Shown in pieces: positions 51,719 through 64,000 of a DNA stretch of 64,000 bases (positions are counted from its first letter, which is position 1; each line of letters opens with the position of its first letter). This DNA comes from Leptospirales bacterium. Lineage in GTDB: Bacteria > Spirochaetota > Leptospiria > Leptospirales > Leptospiraceae. The stretch spans positions 1 to 64,000 of the forward strand of contig JAAFIR010000030.1 of the NCBI GenBank assembly GCA_013297885.1. Direction: 5' to 3'. Under the pieces are notes generated by a model, which worked only from the letters and a program-made list of their open reading frames with translations, did not search any database and was not told the DNA's origin. A program made the translations under genes and the position numbers.

Positions 51719-51769
51719 AAAAAAACCCTCAACTATTAGTTGGTTGAAACCAACTGTTTGAGGGTTTTA
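51719..51769 (-). terminator. intrinsic terminator after rpsG
   Basis: On the minus strand, AAAACCCTCAA pairs with TTGAGGGTTTT (51758-51768 with 51721-51732), with an inner stem AGTTGGTT/AACCAACT, followed by a TTTTTTT run. It is a strong rho-independent terminator closing the rpoBC-rpsLG cluster. fusA and tuf, which often follow rpsG, are absent here. Confidence 0.88.
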
Positions 51770-51777
51770 TGAAATTT

Positions 51778-52251
51778 CTACCAGCGGTAATGACTAAATG
51801 CTTTGTTTGCTTCTGCCATTTTTCTAATATCTTCTTTCTTTTTAATTGAAGCACCAGTGCCTTTATGTGCATCCATGATCTCTGCTGCTAATTTAGAACT
51901 CATAGATTTTTCGTTTCTATCTCTAGAATAACGAATGATCCATTTAATACCTAATGAAAGTCTTCTTTCAGGTCTAACTTCAATTGGAACTTGGTAGGTA
52001 ACACCACCAACTCTTCTTGATTTTACTTCGACTTCAGGTTTAACGTTATCTAAAGCTTCTTGAAAAACTTTGAATGCGTCAGTGTTCAGTTTAGTTTGAA
52101 TAGTATCTAATGCTTCATAAAAAATAGTTTGTGCTGTTTGTTTTTTTCCATCATACATTAGACAATTAATAAATTTTCCAACTACTACATCTTTAAATTT
52201 AAAATCAGGTTCGATTACTTTTTGATCAGCTTTTGTTCTTCTTCTAGACAT
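51778..52251 (-). CDS. rpsG: 30S ribosomal protein S7
   Basis: 157 aa, the usual length. It begins MSRRRTKADQKVIEPDFKF, and contains VGKFINCLMYDGKK, VGGVTYQVPIEV, RRLSLGIKWI and the C-terminal KKEDIRKMAEANKAFSHYRW. S7 organises the 3' domain of 16S rRNA and lines the E site. It starts 13 nt after rpsL. In many bacteria S7 is the translational regulator of this operon, which cannot be judged here. Confidence 0.97.
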   Translation of the reverse strand: MSRRRTKADQKVIEPDFKFKDVVVGKFINCLMYDGKKQTAQTIFYEALDTIQTKLNTDAFKVFQEALDNVKPEVEVKSRRVGGVTYQVPIEVRPERRLSLGIKWIIRYSRDRNEKSMSSKLAAEIMDAHKGTGASIKKKEDIRKMAEANKAFSHYRW

Positions 52252-52264
52252 ATTTAATCCTTAA

Positions 52265-52639
52265 TTAAGCTTTTGGTTTTTTTGCACCATATTTGGAGCG
52301 AGCTTTTCTTCTTTTGTCAACACCAAGAGTATCAATTGTTCCTCTAACTATATGGTATCTAACTCCAGGTAAGTCTTTTACTCTTCCACCACGTATTAAA
52401 ACTACGTTATGTTCTTGTAAATTATGACCTTCACCAGGAATGTATGCAGTAACTTCAATTTGAGTAGTAAGCCTAACTCTTGCAACTTTTCTTAAAGCAG
52501 AGTTTGGTTTTTTTGGAGTAAAAGTCATTACTCTAGTGCAAACTCCTCTTCTTTGAGGACATGCTTTAAGTGCGGGTGACTTAGTTTTTCTTTTTTGCTT
52601 ATTTCTTCCGTGTCTAATTAATTGATTTATAGTTGGCAT
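52265..52639 (-). CDS. rpsL: 30S ribosomal protein S12
   Basis: 124 aa. It begins [30 protein letters not shown] contains the lysine equivalent to E. coli K42/K43, and [14 protein letters not shown] contains the equivalent of K87/K88. Both are the wild-type, streptomycin-sensitive residues. It follows rpoC after 75 nt and has AGGGGAAGTA upstream of the ATG. Confidence 0.97.
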   Translation of the reverse strand: MPTINQLIRHGRNKQKRKTKSPALKACPQRRGVCTRVMTFTPKKPNSALRKVARVRLTTQIEVTAYIPGEGHNLQEHNVVLIRGGRVKDLPGVRYHIVRGTIDTLGVDKRRKARSKYGAKKPKA

Positions 52640-52714
52640 TACTTCCCCTGTTCTTTTTTCAAAAGCCTATTGTCATGTTTTTCGCATATCATTTCTAGTA
52701 AAGAAAAATTAGAT

Positions 52715-55700
52715 TTAATCATCTTCATAATCTTCATCATCTTCATCTGTGGAAGGTAAGACAGCAATTGAATTTGTGTGCATTTCAATTTTTTCGTCTT
52801 CATCATCCATTCTGTCCAAATCACCATAGATGTCTTTGTAAACATCTATGTCTTGGTATTTTTTCATACCTGTTCCAGCAGGAATCATATGACCAATTAT
52901 TACATTTTCTTTTAATCCAATTAATTGATCTGTTTTCCCTTTGATTGCTGCATCTGTTAAAACTTTTGTAGTCTCTTGGAATGAAGCTGCTGAGAAAAAT
53001 GATTCAGTGTTAAGTGAAGCTTTTGTGAGTCCAAGTAAAACAGGTTGAGCAATTGCAGGTGAACCACCCTCAGCTTCAACTCTAGTGTTTTCTTCTTTAA
53101 AAGAAAATCTATCAACTTGTTGTTGGGTAACAAATGCTGTATCTCCAGAGTCAGTGATAATTACTTTTCTTAACATTTGACGAACAACAACTTCAATATG
53201 TTTATCATTGATATGAACACCTTGAAGTCTGTAAACTTCTTGGACTTCTTTTACGAGAAATGCATGTAATTCTTCTGAACCTTTAACTCTTAAAATATCA
53301 TGTGGATCTAAATTTCCATCATCTAATTGTTCACCTTGTTTTACAAAATCTCCATTTTGAACTCTAAGCTGTTTTTCTAAAGGAATTGTAACTTTTACTC
53401 TTTCTAAATCTTGATTATCAGGAATTATGTAGAATACTCTTTTTTCTTTTACAATATCACCTTTATCTTCAATTCTTCCACTAGTTTCAGCAAGTGTTGC
53501 TGCATCTTTTGGTCTTCTTGCTTCAAATAATTCATCAACTCTTGGTAATCCACCAACAATATCTCTTGTCTTTTCAGCTACTGAAGGAATTTTAAATAAA
53601 CTATCACCTGCTTTTACTTTGTCTTCTTTTTTTGCAGAAATAATTGCATCAACAGGAACAAAATATTCTTCAGTAGATTTTCCAGAAGTAACAATAATTC
53701 TTGGATTTAATTTTTCACGTTTATATTCAATAACTTTGAAAATTACGTTAGAAGTTTTTGAATCTTCATCTCTTCTAATATTTTTACCAACTTCTAAATC
53801 GACCCAAGTAACAGTTCCTTCGATATCTGAAATAGCTAAGTCATTAAATGGATCGAACTCTGCAATTGCAGTACTTACTGGTACAATGTCATTTTCAGAA
53901 ACCTTAATGATCGTTCCAATTTTACATGGGATAACTAAATCATCTCCAACAATTCTTAAACGATCTTTTAATATTAATGCTTTACCTGGAGCTTCAGCAT
54001 GAATTTGTTCATTTTTTGAATTAATTGCGATTAATTCACCTTTTAAAACAATTTGTTCATCAGCAACTTTTACATTCATTAAATCAGTAAGTTTATAGTC
54101 TTGAATTAAATGTTGAACCAAAATAGAACCAGCTTTACTGAATAGAGTTTGGCCTTTTTCATTTTTAGTGGTTCTACCTGAAATTGCTTTAATAATTGCT
54201 TGATAAGCAACTTTATGTTCTTTTTCCTTAATTTTTGCAGATGCAACCCCACCCACATGGAAAGTTCTCATTGTGAGCTGTGTTCCAGGCTGTCCAATTG
54301 ATTGTGCTGCAATTGTTCCAACTGCTTCACCAATCTCAACAGGAATTAATCTTGCTAAGTCCATACCATAACATTTGATACATATTCCTTGTTTAGTTTC
54401 ACAAGTTAATGCAGAGCGAAGTTTTAATTTTTGAAGACCTAAGTTTTCAATTTTATGACCAACTGATTTAGTAACAAGTGTGTTTTTTGGAAAAATTACA
54501 TTTCCTGTTATTGGATCAATAATTTCTTCAGCTGTATATCTTCCAAAAACTCTATCAGCAAGAGAAACAATAATTTTTTCCCCTTCTTTAACAGTTGAAA
54601 GTTCTACAAAATCTTTTGTTCCACAGTCTATTTCATTGATAATCACATCTTGAGAAATATCTACTAATCTTCTAGTTAAATAACCAGCATCTGCTGTTTT
54701 TAATGCAGTATCAGAAAGACCTTTTCTAGCTCCATGTGTTGAAATGAAGAATTCTAATACACCAAGGCCTTCACGGAAATTTGCTTTAATTGCAAGTTCT
54801 ATGATATCACCATTTGGTCTTGCCATTAAACCCCTCATACCAGCTAATTGAAGAATTTGTTTTTTAGAACCTCTTGCACCAGATTCAGCCATGACATAAA
54901 TTGGGTTAAAACCATTTTTTTCTTTTTTTAACTCTTCCATCATGATTTCACCAATTTTATCTGAAGTTTTCGTCCAGATTTCGATGATTTTTTTCTTACG
55001 TTCATCATTTGTAATGATACCGTTTCGATATTCTTTGTCTGCTTTTTCAACTTCTTTATTTGCTTCAGCAACTAATATAGATTTTTGTGGAGGTATAATG
55101 ATGTCTTCAATAGATACTGTTGGAGAAAATCTAGTAGCGTATTTATATCCGAGACGTTTAATTTCATCTAACATTTGAACAGTTGCTGCGGGACCAATAT
55201 TTTCGTAAACATCTGCAATAATTTTATTTGTAGCTTTATCACCTAATGTTTTATTTACATATTCATAACCTTCAGGTAGTGCAGTATTAAAAATTAATCT
55301 TCCAGGTGTTGTTTCAATCAATCTGTCTTTGTAAAGAACAGAAATTTTTGATCTTAAATCTAACCAACCACCATCTAGGGCATAATATATTTCTTCTAAG
55401 CTAGTGAAGAATTTTCCTTCGCCTTTACCATTACTAATTTCAGAAGTTAAGTAGTAAATACCAAGAACTATATCTTGAGTTGGTCCACAAATAGGGTGTC
55501 CGTTTGCAGGATTCAAAATATTATGAGGTGAAAGCATTAACATCCAAACTTCTAATTGTGCTTTAGGTGATAATGGAACATGAATTGCCATTTGGTCACC
55601 GTCAAAGTCAGCATTAAAAGCATGACATACCAGTGGATGAAGTTTAATTGCTTTACCTTCTACAAGAATAGGTAGAAATGCTTGGATACCAAGCCTGTGA

Positions 55701-56950
55701 AGAGTAGGTGCTCTATTTAGTAATACTGGATGTTCACGGACTACAGTTTCTAATGCTTCAAATACATCTTTATCTTCAGCTTCAACTTTTTTCTTTGCAG
55801 ATTTGATGTTTGGAGCAAGTTCAAGGTCAACTAATCTTTTCATGATAAATGGTTTGAATAATTCAAGAGCCATTTTCTTTGGTAAACCCATTTGGTGAAA
55901 TTTTAATTCAGGGCCTACGACAATAACAGATCTACCAGAATAATCGACCCTCTTACCAAGTAAGTTTTGTCTAAATCTACCTTGTTTTCCTTTTAACATA
56001 TCAGAAATAGATTTTAGAGGTCTATTTCCTTTTCCTTTAACAGTTCTTTTTCTTCGAGAGTTATCAAATAACGCATCAACAGCTTCTTGAAGCATTCTTT
56101 TTTCATTACGCACAATAATCTCAGGTGCTTTTAAAGTTAATAATCTTTTTAAACGATTGTTTCTATTGATCACTCTTCTATATAAATCATTTAAATCAGA
56201 AGTTGCAAATCTTCCACCATCTAGTTGAACCATTGGTCTAAGTTCGGGGGGAATTACTGGAACGTTATCTAACACCATCCATTCAGGTCTGTTCCCAGAG
56301 TCTCTAAATGCTTCAAGAACTTCTAATCTTTTTACTAAACGCTTGTCTGTTGATTTTTTGTCTTGTATTTTTTGACGAATATTTCTAGCTTCAGATTCAA
56401 TATCGATTCTTGCTAGTAATTCTTTTACAGCGTCTCCACCAATACCAGCTAAAAATTTATCACCATACTCATCTAAATAGTTATGGTATTCTTCTTCATC
56501 AAGTAATTCACCTTTGCTTCTTCCTGAATCAGCAGGATCAATGATAACATATTTTTCAAAGTATAAAATACTTTTTAATTGGTTCATTGTGAGATCAAGT
56601 AGTAGTCCCATTCTAGTCGGAACTGAGCGATAATACCAAATATGAGAAACAGGAGCAGCGAGTTCAATATGACCCATTCTTTCTCTTCTAACTTTTGAAT
56701 GAGTTACTTCAACACCACATTTGTCACAAATTACACCTTTATAACGAATGGATTTGAATTTACCACAATAACATTCCCAGTCTTTTGTTGTTCCAAAAAT
56801 TTTTTCACAAAACAAACCTTCTCTTTCTGGTTTAAGTGTTCTATAGTTGATGGTTTCTGGTTTTTTTACTTCTCCATATGACCATTCTTTTATTCTTTCA
56901 GGTGAGGCAATTTTAATAGTGATGGAATCAAATCTTGCGTAATTTTTCAT
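52715..56950 (-). CDS. rpoC: DNA-directed RNA polymerase subunit beta'
   Basis: 1411 aa. The N-terminal zinc site ([20 protein letters not shown]) and the second zinc cluster ([10 protein letters not shown] and upstream cysteines) are intact. The catalytic [12 protein letters not shown] places the Mg-binding Asp triad at D448, D450 and D452. The trigger-loop and bridge-helix regions are recognisable ([19 protein letters not shown]). An acidic tail ([12 protein letters not shown]) ends the protein; it lies beyond the conserved core. AGGA lies 6 nt before the ATG, and the start is 9 nt after the rpoB stop. Confidence 0.98.
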   Translation of the reverse strand: MKNYARFDSITIKIASPERIKEWSYGEVKKPETINYRTLKPEREGLFCEKIFGTTKDWECYCGKFKSIRYKGVICDKCGVEVTHSKVRRERMGHIELAAPVSHIWYYRSVPTRMGLLLDLTMNQLKSILYFEKYVIIDPADSGRSKGELLDEEEYHNYLDEYGDKFLAGIGGDAVKELLARIDIESEARNIRQKIQDKKSTDKRLVKRLEVLEAFRDSGNRPEWMVLDNVPVIPPELRPMVQLDGGRFATSDLNDLYRRVINRNNRLKRLLTLKAPEIIVRNEKRMLQEAVDALFDNSRRKRTVKGKGNRPLKSISDMLKGKQGRFRQNLLGKRVDYSGRSVIVVGPELKFHQMGLPKKMALELFKPFIMKRLVDLELAPNIKSAKKKVEAEDKDVFEALETVVREHPVLLNRAPTLHRLGIQAFLPILVEGKAIKLHPLVCHAFNADFDGDQMAIHVPLSPKAQLEVWMLMLSPHNILNPANGHPICGPTQDIVLGIYYLTSEISNGKGEGKFFTSLEEIYYALDGGWLDLRSKISVLYKDRLIETTPGRLIFNTALPEGYEYVNKTLGDKATNKIIADVYENIGPAATVQMLDEIKRLGYKYATRFSPTVSIEDIIIPPQKSILVAEANKEVEKADKEYRNGIITNDERKKKIIEIWTKTSDKIGEIMMEELKKEKNGFNPIYVMAESGARGSKKQILQLAGMRGLMARPNGDIIELAIKANFREGLGVLEFFISTHGARKGLSDTALKTADAGYLTRRLVDISQDVIINEIDCGTKDFVELSTVKEGEKIIVSLADRVFGRYTAEEIIDPITGNVIFPKNTLVTKSVGHKIENLGLQKLKLRSALTCETKQGICIKCYGMDLARLIPVEIGEAVGTIAAQSIGQPGTQLTMRTFHVGGVASAKIKEKEHKVAYQAIIKAISGRTTKNEKGQTLFSKAGSILVQHLIQDYKLTDLMNVKVADEQIVLKGELIAINSKNEQIHAEAPGKALILKDRLRIVGDDLVIPCKIGTIIKVSENDIVPVSTAIAEFDPFNDLAISDIEGTVTWVDLEVGKNIRRDEDSKTSNVIFKVIEYKREKLNPRIIVTSGKSTEEYFVPVDAIISAKKEDKVKAGDSLFKIPSVAEKTRDIVGGLPRVDELFEARRPKDAATLAETSGRIEDKGDIVKEKRVFYIIPDNQDLERVKVTIPLEKQLRVQNGDFVKQGEQLDDGNLDPHDILRVKGSEELHAFLVKEVQEVYRLQGVHINDKHIEVVVRQMLRKVIITDSGDTAFVTQQQVDRFSFKEENTRVEAEGGSPAIAQPVLLGLTKASLNTESFFSAASFQETTKVLTDAAIKGKTDQLIGLKENVIIGHMIPAGTGMKKYQDIDVYKDIYGDLDRMDDEDEKIEMHTNSIAVLPSTDEDDEDYEDD

Positions 56951-56959
56951 GTTTTCTTC

Positions 56960-60634
<3,675 letters not shown>

Positions 60635-60672
60635 TGAAACTCCCTAGGTATGCTCAGAATTATAATATCTGT

Positions 60673-60741
60673 AATAAAAAAACTTAGGACAGAAAAGACA
60701 TAACATTTACCAATAAATGCAATTATCTTTTTCTGTCCTTA
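60673..60741 (-). terminator. attenuator-like hairpin between rplL and rpoB
   Basis: On the minus strand the RNA would form a long stem: AGGACAGAAAAAGA (60726-60739) with TCTTTTCTGTCCT (60686-60698), extended by GCATTTA/TAAATGT around TTGG. It is followed by AAGTTTTTTTATTAC. This has the form of an intrinsic terminator placed inside the operon. By analogy with the partial attenuator and RNase III site between E. coli rplL and rpoB, it could set the ratio of ribosomal protein to polymerase mRNA. Confidence 0.75.
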
Positions 60742-60767
60742 ATTTAATCGAAATAAGCAAAAAGAAA

Positions 60768-61142
60768 TTATTTAATTTCTATTTGTGCTCCAACTTCTTC
60801 TAATTTTTTCTTGATTGTGTTAGCTTCGTCTTTTGAAATTCCTTCTTTTACAGGTTTTCCACCAGCTTCAACTAAGTCTTTTGCTTCTTTTAAGCCAAGA
60901 CCAGTAATCTCACGTACTACTTTAATCACATCGATTTTTTTATCTCCATGTGCTTTTAAAATAACACTTACTTCAGCAGGTTCTTCAGCAGCCGCAGCTC
61001 CTCCCCCTCCTGCACCACCAACTGCAACTGCAACCGGTGCTGCAGCAGAGATCCCAAACTTGGCTTCCATAGCCTTTACTAATTCAGCTGCCTGAACTAA
61101 AGTAAGATTTCCAATCTGCTCTAATAAACTTTCTGTTGACAT
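60768..61142 (-). CDS. rplL: 50S ribosomal protein L7/L12
   Basis: 124 aa. N-terminal dimerisation domain ([30 protein letters not shown]), an Ala/Gly/Pro hinge (about 34-55), and the C-terminal factor-binding domain with [28 protein letters not shown] lies upstream of the ATG. It is present in several copies on the ribosome stalk with L10. Confidence 0.97.
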   Translation of the reverse strand: MSTESLLEQIGNLTLVQAAELVKAMEAKFGISAAAPVAVAVGGAGGGGAAAAEEPAEVSVILKAHGDKKIDVIKVVREITGLGLKEAKDLVEAGGKPVKEGISKDEANTIKKKLEEVGAQIEIK

Positions 61143-61180
61143 GCTTTCTCCTTATGTCCTTTTAATACTGATATAAAGTA

Positions 61181-61714
61181 TTACTTATTGTTTTTTTCTG
61201 CTACTGCCTGAATCCCACGAGCAAGACTAGACATGATTTGGTTCATACCACTAGCAATTTGAATTGTTGGAGTGTTTAACCCTCTAGCAATCACAGTGAG
61301 TAGCTCTTCTTTTGAAGGAAGACCAGCTATTCCAACAACACCTTTTGGATCAAGAACTTCACCATCAAAATAACCTGCTCTGAAACTTAAATTTTCATTA
61401 GTTTTAGCAAAATCTTTACATAGTTTTGCAATAGTAGGCAAATTTTCGTTAGAAAAAATTGCCGCTAAAGGACCTTTGTAATGTTCACCAAAATCAATTG
61501 TTTTTCCAGAGTGATTTTTTGATTCTTTTAAAGCTCTTAAAAATAAATTATTTTTAAGAACTTTCATTTCTGAACCTTCTTTTCTAAGAGTAGCTCTGAG
61601 ATCAGACATATGTTTTACTGTTAAACCAGAATAAGAAGCCAAAATAAAATTTGGGTGTTCTTCTAATTTAGCTTTTAATTCTGCTACTGCTTCAATTTTT
61701 TCTTTATTCGCCAT
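61181..61714 (-). CDS. rplJ: 50S ribosomal protein L10
   Basis: 177 aa. [20 protein letters not shown] and [12 protein letters not shown] mark the rRNA-binding domain; [21 protein letters not shown] and the C-terminal helix carry the L7/L12 binding part. It lies 9 nt after rplA and 38 nt before rplL. In E. coli the L10-L7/L12 complex represses its own leader; here no long leader precedes rplJ. Confidence 0.96.
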   Translation of the reverse strand: MANKEKIEAVAELKAKLEEHPNFILASYSGLTVKHMSDLRATLRKEGSEMKVLKNNLFLRALKESKNHSGKTIDFGEHYKGPLAAIFSNENLPTIAKLCKDFAKTNENLSFRAGYFDGEVLDPKGVVGIAGLPSKEELLTVIARGLNTPTIQIASGMNQIMSSLARGIQAVAEKNNK

Positions 61715-61723
61715 ATTCTACTC

Positions 61724-62416
61724 TTAATTTATTGAATTTACTATTTCTTTGGAATCGATTTTTACACCAACACCCATTGTTGCACTTACACTTAAATTTT
61801 TGATGTAATCACCTTTAGCATCTGATGGTCTATCTTTTATTAAAGTTGAAATTACAGCTGTAATATTTTCTTCTATTTTTTTACTATCAAAAGAAACTTT
61901 ACCAATTCCTAAATGAATTACTCCACCTTTATCAGGTCTGTATTCTACTTTACCACTTTTTAATTCTGTGATTGCTTTAGTTACATCATTAGTTACTGTT
62001 CCTGCTTTTGGCTTTGGCATTAAACCTTTTCTACCAAGCACAGGTCCTAGTTTACCTACTTCTTTCATCATGTCTGGAGTTGCCACGCAGGCATCAAAGT
62101 CGGTCCAACCTTTTGAAACTTTTTCGATTAAGTCCATATCACCAACAAATTCTGCACCTGCAGATTTTGCCTCGTTTTGTTTATCACCTTTACAAAAAAC
62201 AAGTACTCTAACTTTTTTTCCATTACCATTTGGTAAAGAAACTGTTCCACGCACGTTTTGTAAACTTTTGTAATTTACTTGAGTTGCAATTTCTATTGTA
62301 CCATCAAATTTTGTATAAGAAGTTTCTTTTGCTAATGCAATAGCATCATTCAGAGTATAAAGCTTTTCTCTATCAACTTTTTCTTTAAGTGCTTTGTATT
62401 TTTTTCCGTGTTTCAT
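61724..62416 (-). CDS. rplA: 50S ribosomal protein L1
   Basis: 230 aa, the usual length. MKHGKKYKALKEKVDREKLY opens it, with FDGTIEIATQVNYKSLQNVRG, VATPDMMKEVGKLGPVLGRKGLMPKPK and a conserved C-terminal ASATMGVGVKID-like end (SVSATMGVGVKIDSKE). It forms the L1 stalk of the 50S subunit. It lies 3 nt after rplK. Confidence 0.97.
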   Translation of the reverse strand: MKHGKKYKALKEKVDREKLYTLNDAIALAKETSYTKFDGTIEIATQVNYKSLQNVRGTVSLPNGNGKKVRVLVFCKGDKQNEAKSAGAEFVGDMDLIEKVSKGWTDFDACVATPDMMKEVGKLGPVLGRKGLMPKPKAGTVTNDVTKAITELKSGKVEYRPDKGGVIHLGIGKVSFDSKKIEENITAVISTLIKDRPSDAKGDYIKNLSVSATMGVGVKIDSKEIVNSIN

Positions 62417-62419
62417 AAA

Positions 62420-62848
62420 TTACCCCGCTACAGTTACGCCCATAGAACGACATGTTCCGGCGATAATGTTTACAGCTGCATCTAAATCATTTGCATTTAA
62501 GTCAGCCATTTTTGTTGTTGCTATTTCTTCTAGTTGTTTTCTAGTAATTGTTCCGACTTTGGTTACATGTGGTGTACCAGATCCAGATTCAATTCCAATT
62601 GCTTTTTTAACGAGTAGGGCTGCTGGAGGAGATTTAGTTACAAAAGTAAAACTTTTATCACTAAAAACAGAAATCACAACAGGAAGTTTTAATCCAATTT
62701 GTCCTTTTGTTTTTTCATTGAATTGTTTACAGAATTCCATGATATTGAGTCCTGCTTGACCTAGTGCAGGACCTACCGGTGGAGCTGGATTTGCTTTCCC
62801 AGCTTCTACTTGTAATTTTATTTGTTTAACAAATTTTTTTGCAGCCAT
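62420..62848 (-). CDS. rplK: 50S ribosomal protein L11
   Basis: 142 aa. [37 protein letters not shown] contains the prolines of the thiostrepton-binding N-domain, and [22 protein letters not shown] with [11 protein letters not shown] forms the RNA-binding C-domain. It lies 14 nt after nusG and 3 nt before rplA. Confidence 0.97.
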   Translation of the reverse strand: MAAKKFVKQIKLQVEAGKANPAPPVGPALGQAGLNIMEFCKQFNEKTKGQIGLKLPVVISVFSDKSFTFVTKSPPAALLVKKAIGIESGSGTPHVTKVGTITRKQLEEIATTKMADLNANDLDAAVNIIAGTCRSMGVTVAG

Positions 62849-62862
62849 TTTTATACCTTATC

Positions 62863-63396
62863 TTATGTTTTTGCAACTTGTAAATAATCTAAATCAACTC
62901 TGGTAGGTTGACCAAAAATTTCAACTTTCACTTTTAAACGACCTTTATCTGGAAATATTTCATCCACGATTCCGTTAAAATTAGCAAAAGGTCCATCTAT
63001 AATTTTTAATGTTTCACCAATATTGAATAATAAACGAGGCTTCTTAGGTTCTTCTGATTTTATATCACCCATTTCACTGAATAAATTTTTAATTTCATCA
63101 ACTGTTAAAGGTTCTGGGGTCTTTCTGCCTACAAATGTTGATACAGATGGTAAAGAAGTAATTTTAAATTGTAAATCAGGATCTAAGATCATTTCAAGAA
63201 GTAAGTAACCAGGCATGAGCTTTTTCTTTGTGATTGTTTTTTTACCCTTTTTAATTTCTGGTTCTTCATATGTAGGGATTTTAACTTGTAAAATTTTATC
63301 TTCAAGTGCGTGTTGTGAAATTAATTTTTCTAAATTTGCTTTCACTTTACTTTCATGACCTGAATAAACTTGAAGTGCGTACCATTTTACTGACAT
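62863..63396 (-). CDS. nusG: transcription termination/antitermination protein NusG
   Basis: 177 aa. NGN domain at the N-terminus (VKWYALQVYSGHESKVKANLEKL, TKKKLMPGYLLLEMIL, FVGRKTPEPLT). The C-terminal KOW domain reads GETLKIIDGPFANFNGIVDEI and KVKVEIFGQPTRVDLDYLQV. It links RNA polymerase to Rho or ribosomes. It starts 6 nt after the secE stop. Confidence 0.97.
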   Translation of the reverse strand: MSVKWYALQVYSGHESKVKANLEKLISQHALEDKILQVKIPTYEEPEIKKGKKTITKKKLMPGYLLLEMILDPDLQFKITSLPSVSTFVGRKTPEPLTVDEIKNLFSEMGDIKSEEPKKPRLLFNIGETLKIIDGPFANFNGIVDEIFPDKGRLKVKVEIFGQPTRVDLDYLQVAKT

Positions 63397-63402
63397 AAAT
63401 TT

Positions 63403-63591
63403 TTAAGCCACCAAATTCCATAGCCATCTTAAGGCTTTAAAAAATATACCATCAGCAATAAATAAAAATAAAGAGAACACAACTACATTTACTAATACTA
63501 TGATTGTAGAATTAACTACTTCTTCTCTTCCAGGCCATTGAACTTTTTGAAGTTCGGCTTTACATTCTTGTAAAAAACTTGTTGCTTTCAT
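63403..63591 (-). CDS. secE: preprotein translocase subunit SecE
   Basis: 62 aa from ATG 63591: [29 protein letters not shown] matches the conserved amphipathic helix (KVQWP), followed by a single membrane helix ([22 protein letters not shown]). This is the short single-helix form of SecE. The frame extends 25 codons upstream but only through the tRNA-Trp gene. GAGAAAG lies just before the chosen ATG. An rpmG (L33) gene, often found here, is missing. Confidence 0.95.
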   Translation of the reverse strand: MKATSFLQECKAELQKVQWPGREEVVNSTIIVLVNVVVFSLFLFIADGIFFKALRWLWNLVA

Positions 63592-63606
63592 CACTTTCTC
63601 TTTTTT

Positions 63607-63680
63607 TGGCAGCCCCGGAGAGAATCGAACTCCCACCAAAGACTTTGGAGATCCTTGTTCTACCATTAAACTACAGGGCT
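63607..63680 (-). tRNA. tRNA-Trp (anticodon CCA)
   Basis: On the minus strand, the 7-bp acceptor stem AGCCCTG/CGGGGCT (one G-U), a D arm with AATGGTAG, the anticodon loop CTCCAAA and the T arm GTTCGATTC are all present. The 3' CCA is encoded (63607-63609). It lies 16 nt upstream of the secE start and is probably in the same transcript. Confidence 0.93.
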
Positions 63681-63686
63681 AGTTCC

Positions 63687-63760
<74 letters not shown>

Positions 63761-63791
63761 CAGTATGCTAGCCAAAAACTACCATAAAATA

Positions 63792-63820
63792 CATAATTTT
63801 AAGACTATCCCAACTGTCAA
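63792..63820 (-). promoter_or_regulatory. possible promoter of the tRNA-secE-rpoBC cluster
   Basis: A consensus -35 hexamer TTGACA reads on the minus strand at 63820-63815, about 60 nt upstream of tRNA-Thr. At the best spacing (17 nt) the -10 candidate is ATTATG, a poor match. The call is weak. Confidence 0.25.
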
Positions 63821-63902
63821 ATTGAATCTACCTAAATTTAATAAAAGTACTTGTTTTTTTCTAGAATTAGAAATAAATATCTAATTTAAGCTACAAAATT
63901 CG

Positions 63903-64000
63903 ATGAAAAAAATTAAATTAGAAAAAATTAAAATTGGAACTCTACTTGATGGAAAAATTTCCACAAACAAAGGGAGTATACTTTATCCAAATAAAACCTT
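63903..64000 (+). CDS. partial gene, cut by the window end
   Basis: An open frame from the ATG at 63903 runs to the window end without a stop (32 complete codons). It reads MKKIKLEKIKIGTLLDGKIS, then a short stretch and SILYPNKT. The KIGTLLDGKI...GSILYP pattern is reminiscent of the N-terminus of HD-GYP-type proteins, but the fragment is too short to be sure. It is divergent from the tRNA/secE cluster. Confidence 0.4.
   Translation, partial: MKKIKLEKIKIGTLLDGKISTNKGSILYPNKT

Overview
The window is a chromosomal segment of a very AT-rich (roughly 70 % or more A+T by eye) diderm bacterium, most likely a spirochaete of the Leptospirales or a close relative. Four observations support this. RpoB carries Asn at the position equivalent to E. 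coli Ser531, a known spirochaetal trait. KdsB implies a Kdo-containing LPS, which Leptospira has and Borrelia and Treponema lack. There are many short lipoproteins with relaxed lipoboxes, one of them with a DUF1554-like domain. The patatin/cNMP, TolB/TPR and PAS-kinase repertoire also fits. The assignment is an inference; no rRNA gene is present.

Layout. 0.3-5.4 kb (+): leuA, hisC, an arginyl/leucyl-tRNA-protein transferase-like gene and a haem-oxygenase-fold metalloenzyme, each overlapping the next by 4 nt, then an MFS transporter. 5.9-11.4 kb (-): an outer-membrane-like protein, three tandem paralogous PAS histidine kinases, a small secreted protein and tenA. 11.7-14.8 kb (+): kdsB, a membrane protein, a DUF1554-like lipoprotein and a VOC protein. 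14.8-18.5 kb (-): an ABC-2 exporter, a DUF5683-CPBP protease and a Cys-rich lipoprotein. 18.8-24 kb: a REC-PP2C regulator, rpmF-plsX, a LamG lipoprotein and an SGNH hydrolase. 24-27.6 kb: a metallo-beta-lactamase-fold protein, leuCD and a secreted FKBP. 27.6-33.8 kb is an accessory patch with a frameshifted lipoprotein gene and its intact paralogue, a MoaF-like lipoprotein, an outer-membrane protein, an Rpn-type nuclease, a 55-codon ORF followed by a zeta-toxin remnant, and a TlpA-like lipoprotein. 33.9-36.2 kb holds a thiolase and a TetR regulator. 36.3-46.9 kb (-) is one four-gene operon around a 2663-residue lipoprotein. 47-51.6 kb holds a cNMP-patatin, a GT-C-like membrane protein and a YheT-like hydrolase. 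51.8-63.8 kb (-) is the core tRNA-Thr, tRNA-Trp, secE, nusG, rplKAJL, rpoBC, rpsLG cluster, ending at a strong terminator.

Two things stand out. First, nine large composite inverted-repeat elements lie between genes throughout the accessory part. Each has three conserved boxes separated by two hairpins whose arms differ from copy to copy but remain self-complementary. I know of no name for this family. Second, the tight operon at 36.3-46.9 kb encodes a DUF1318-like lipoprotein, a giant TolB-propeller/TPR/CHAT-like lipoprotein whose CHAT catalytic residues appear lost, a DUF4956 membrane protein and a double amidase-like lipoprotein. It looks like an envelope system whose function I cannot name.

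All calls come from reading the sequence and motif recall; no database search was run.
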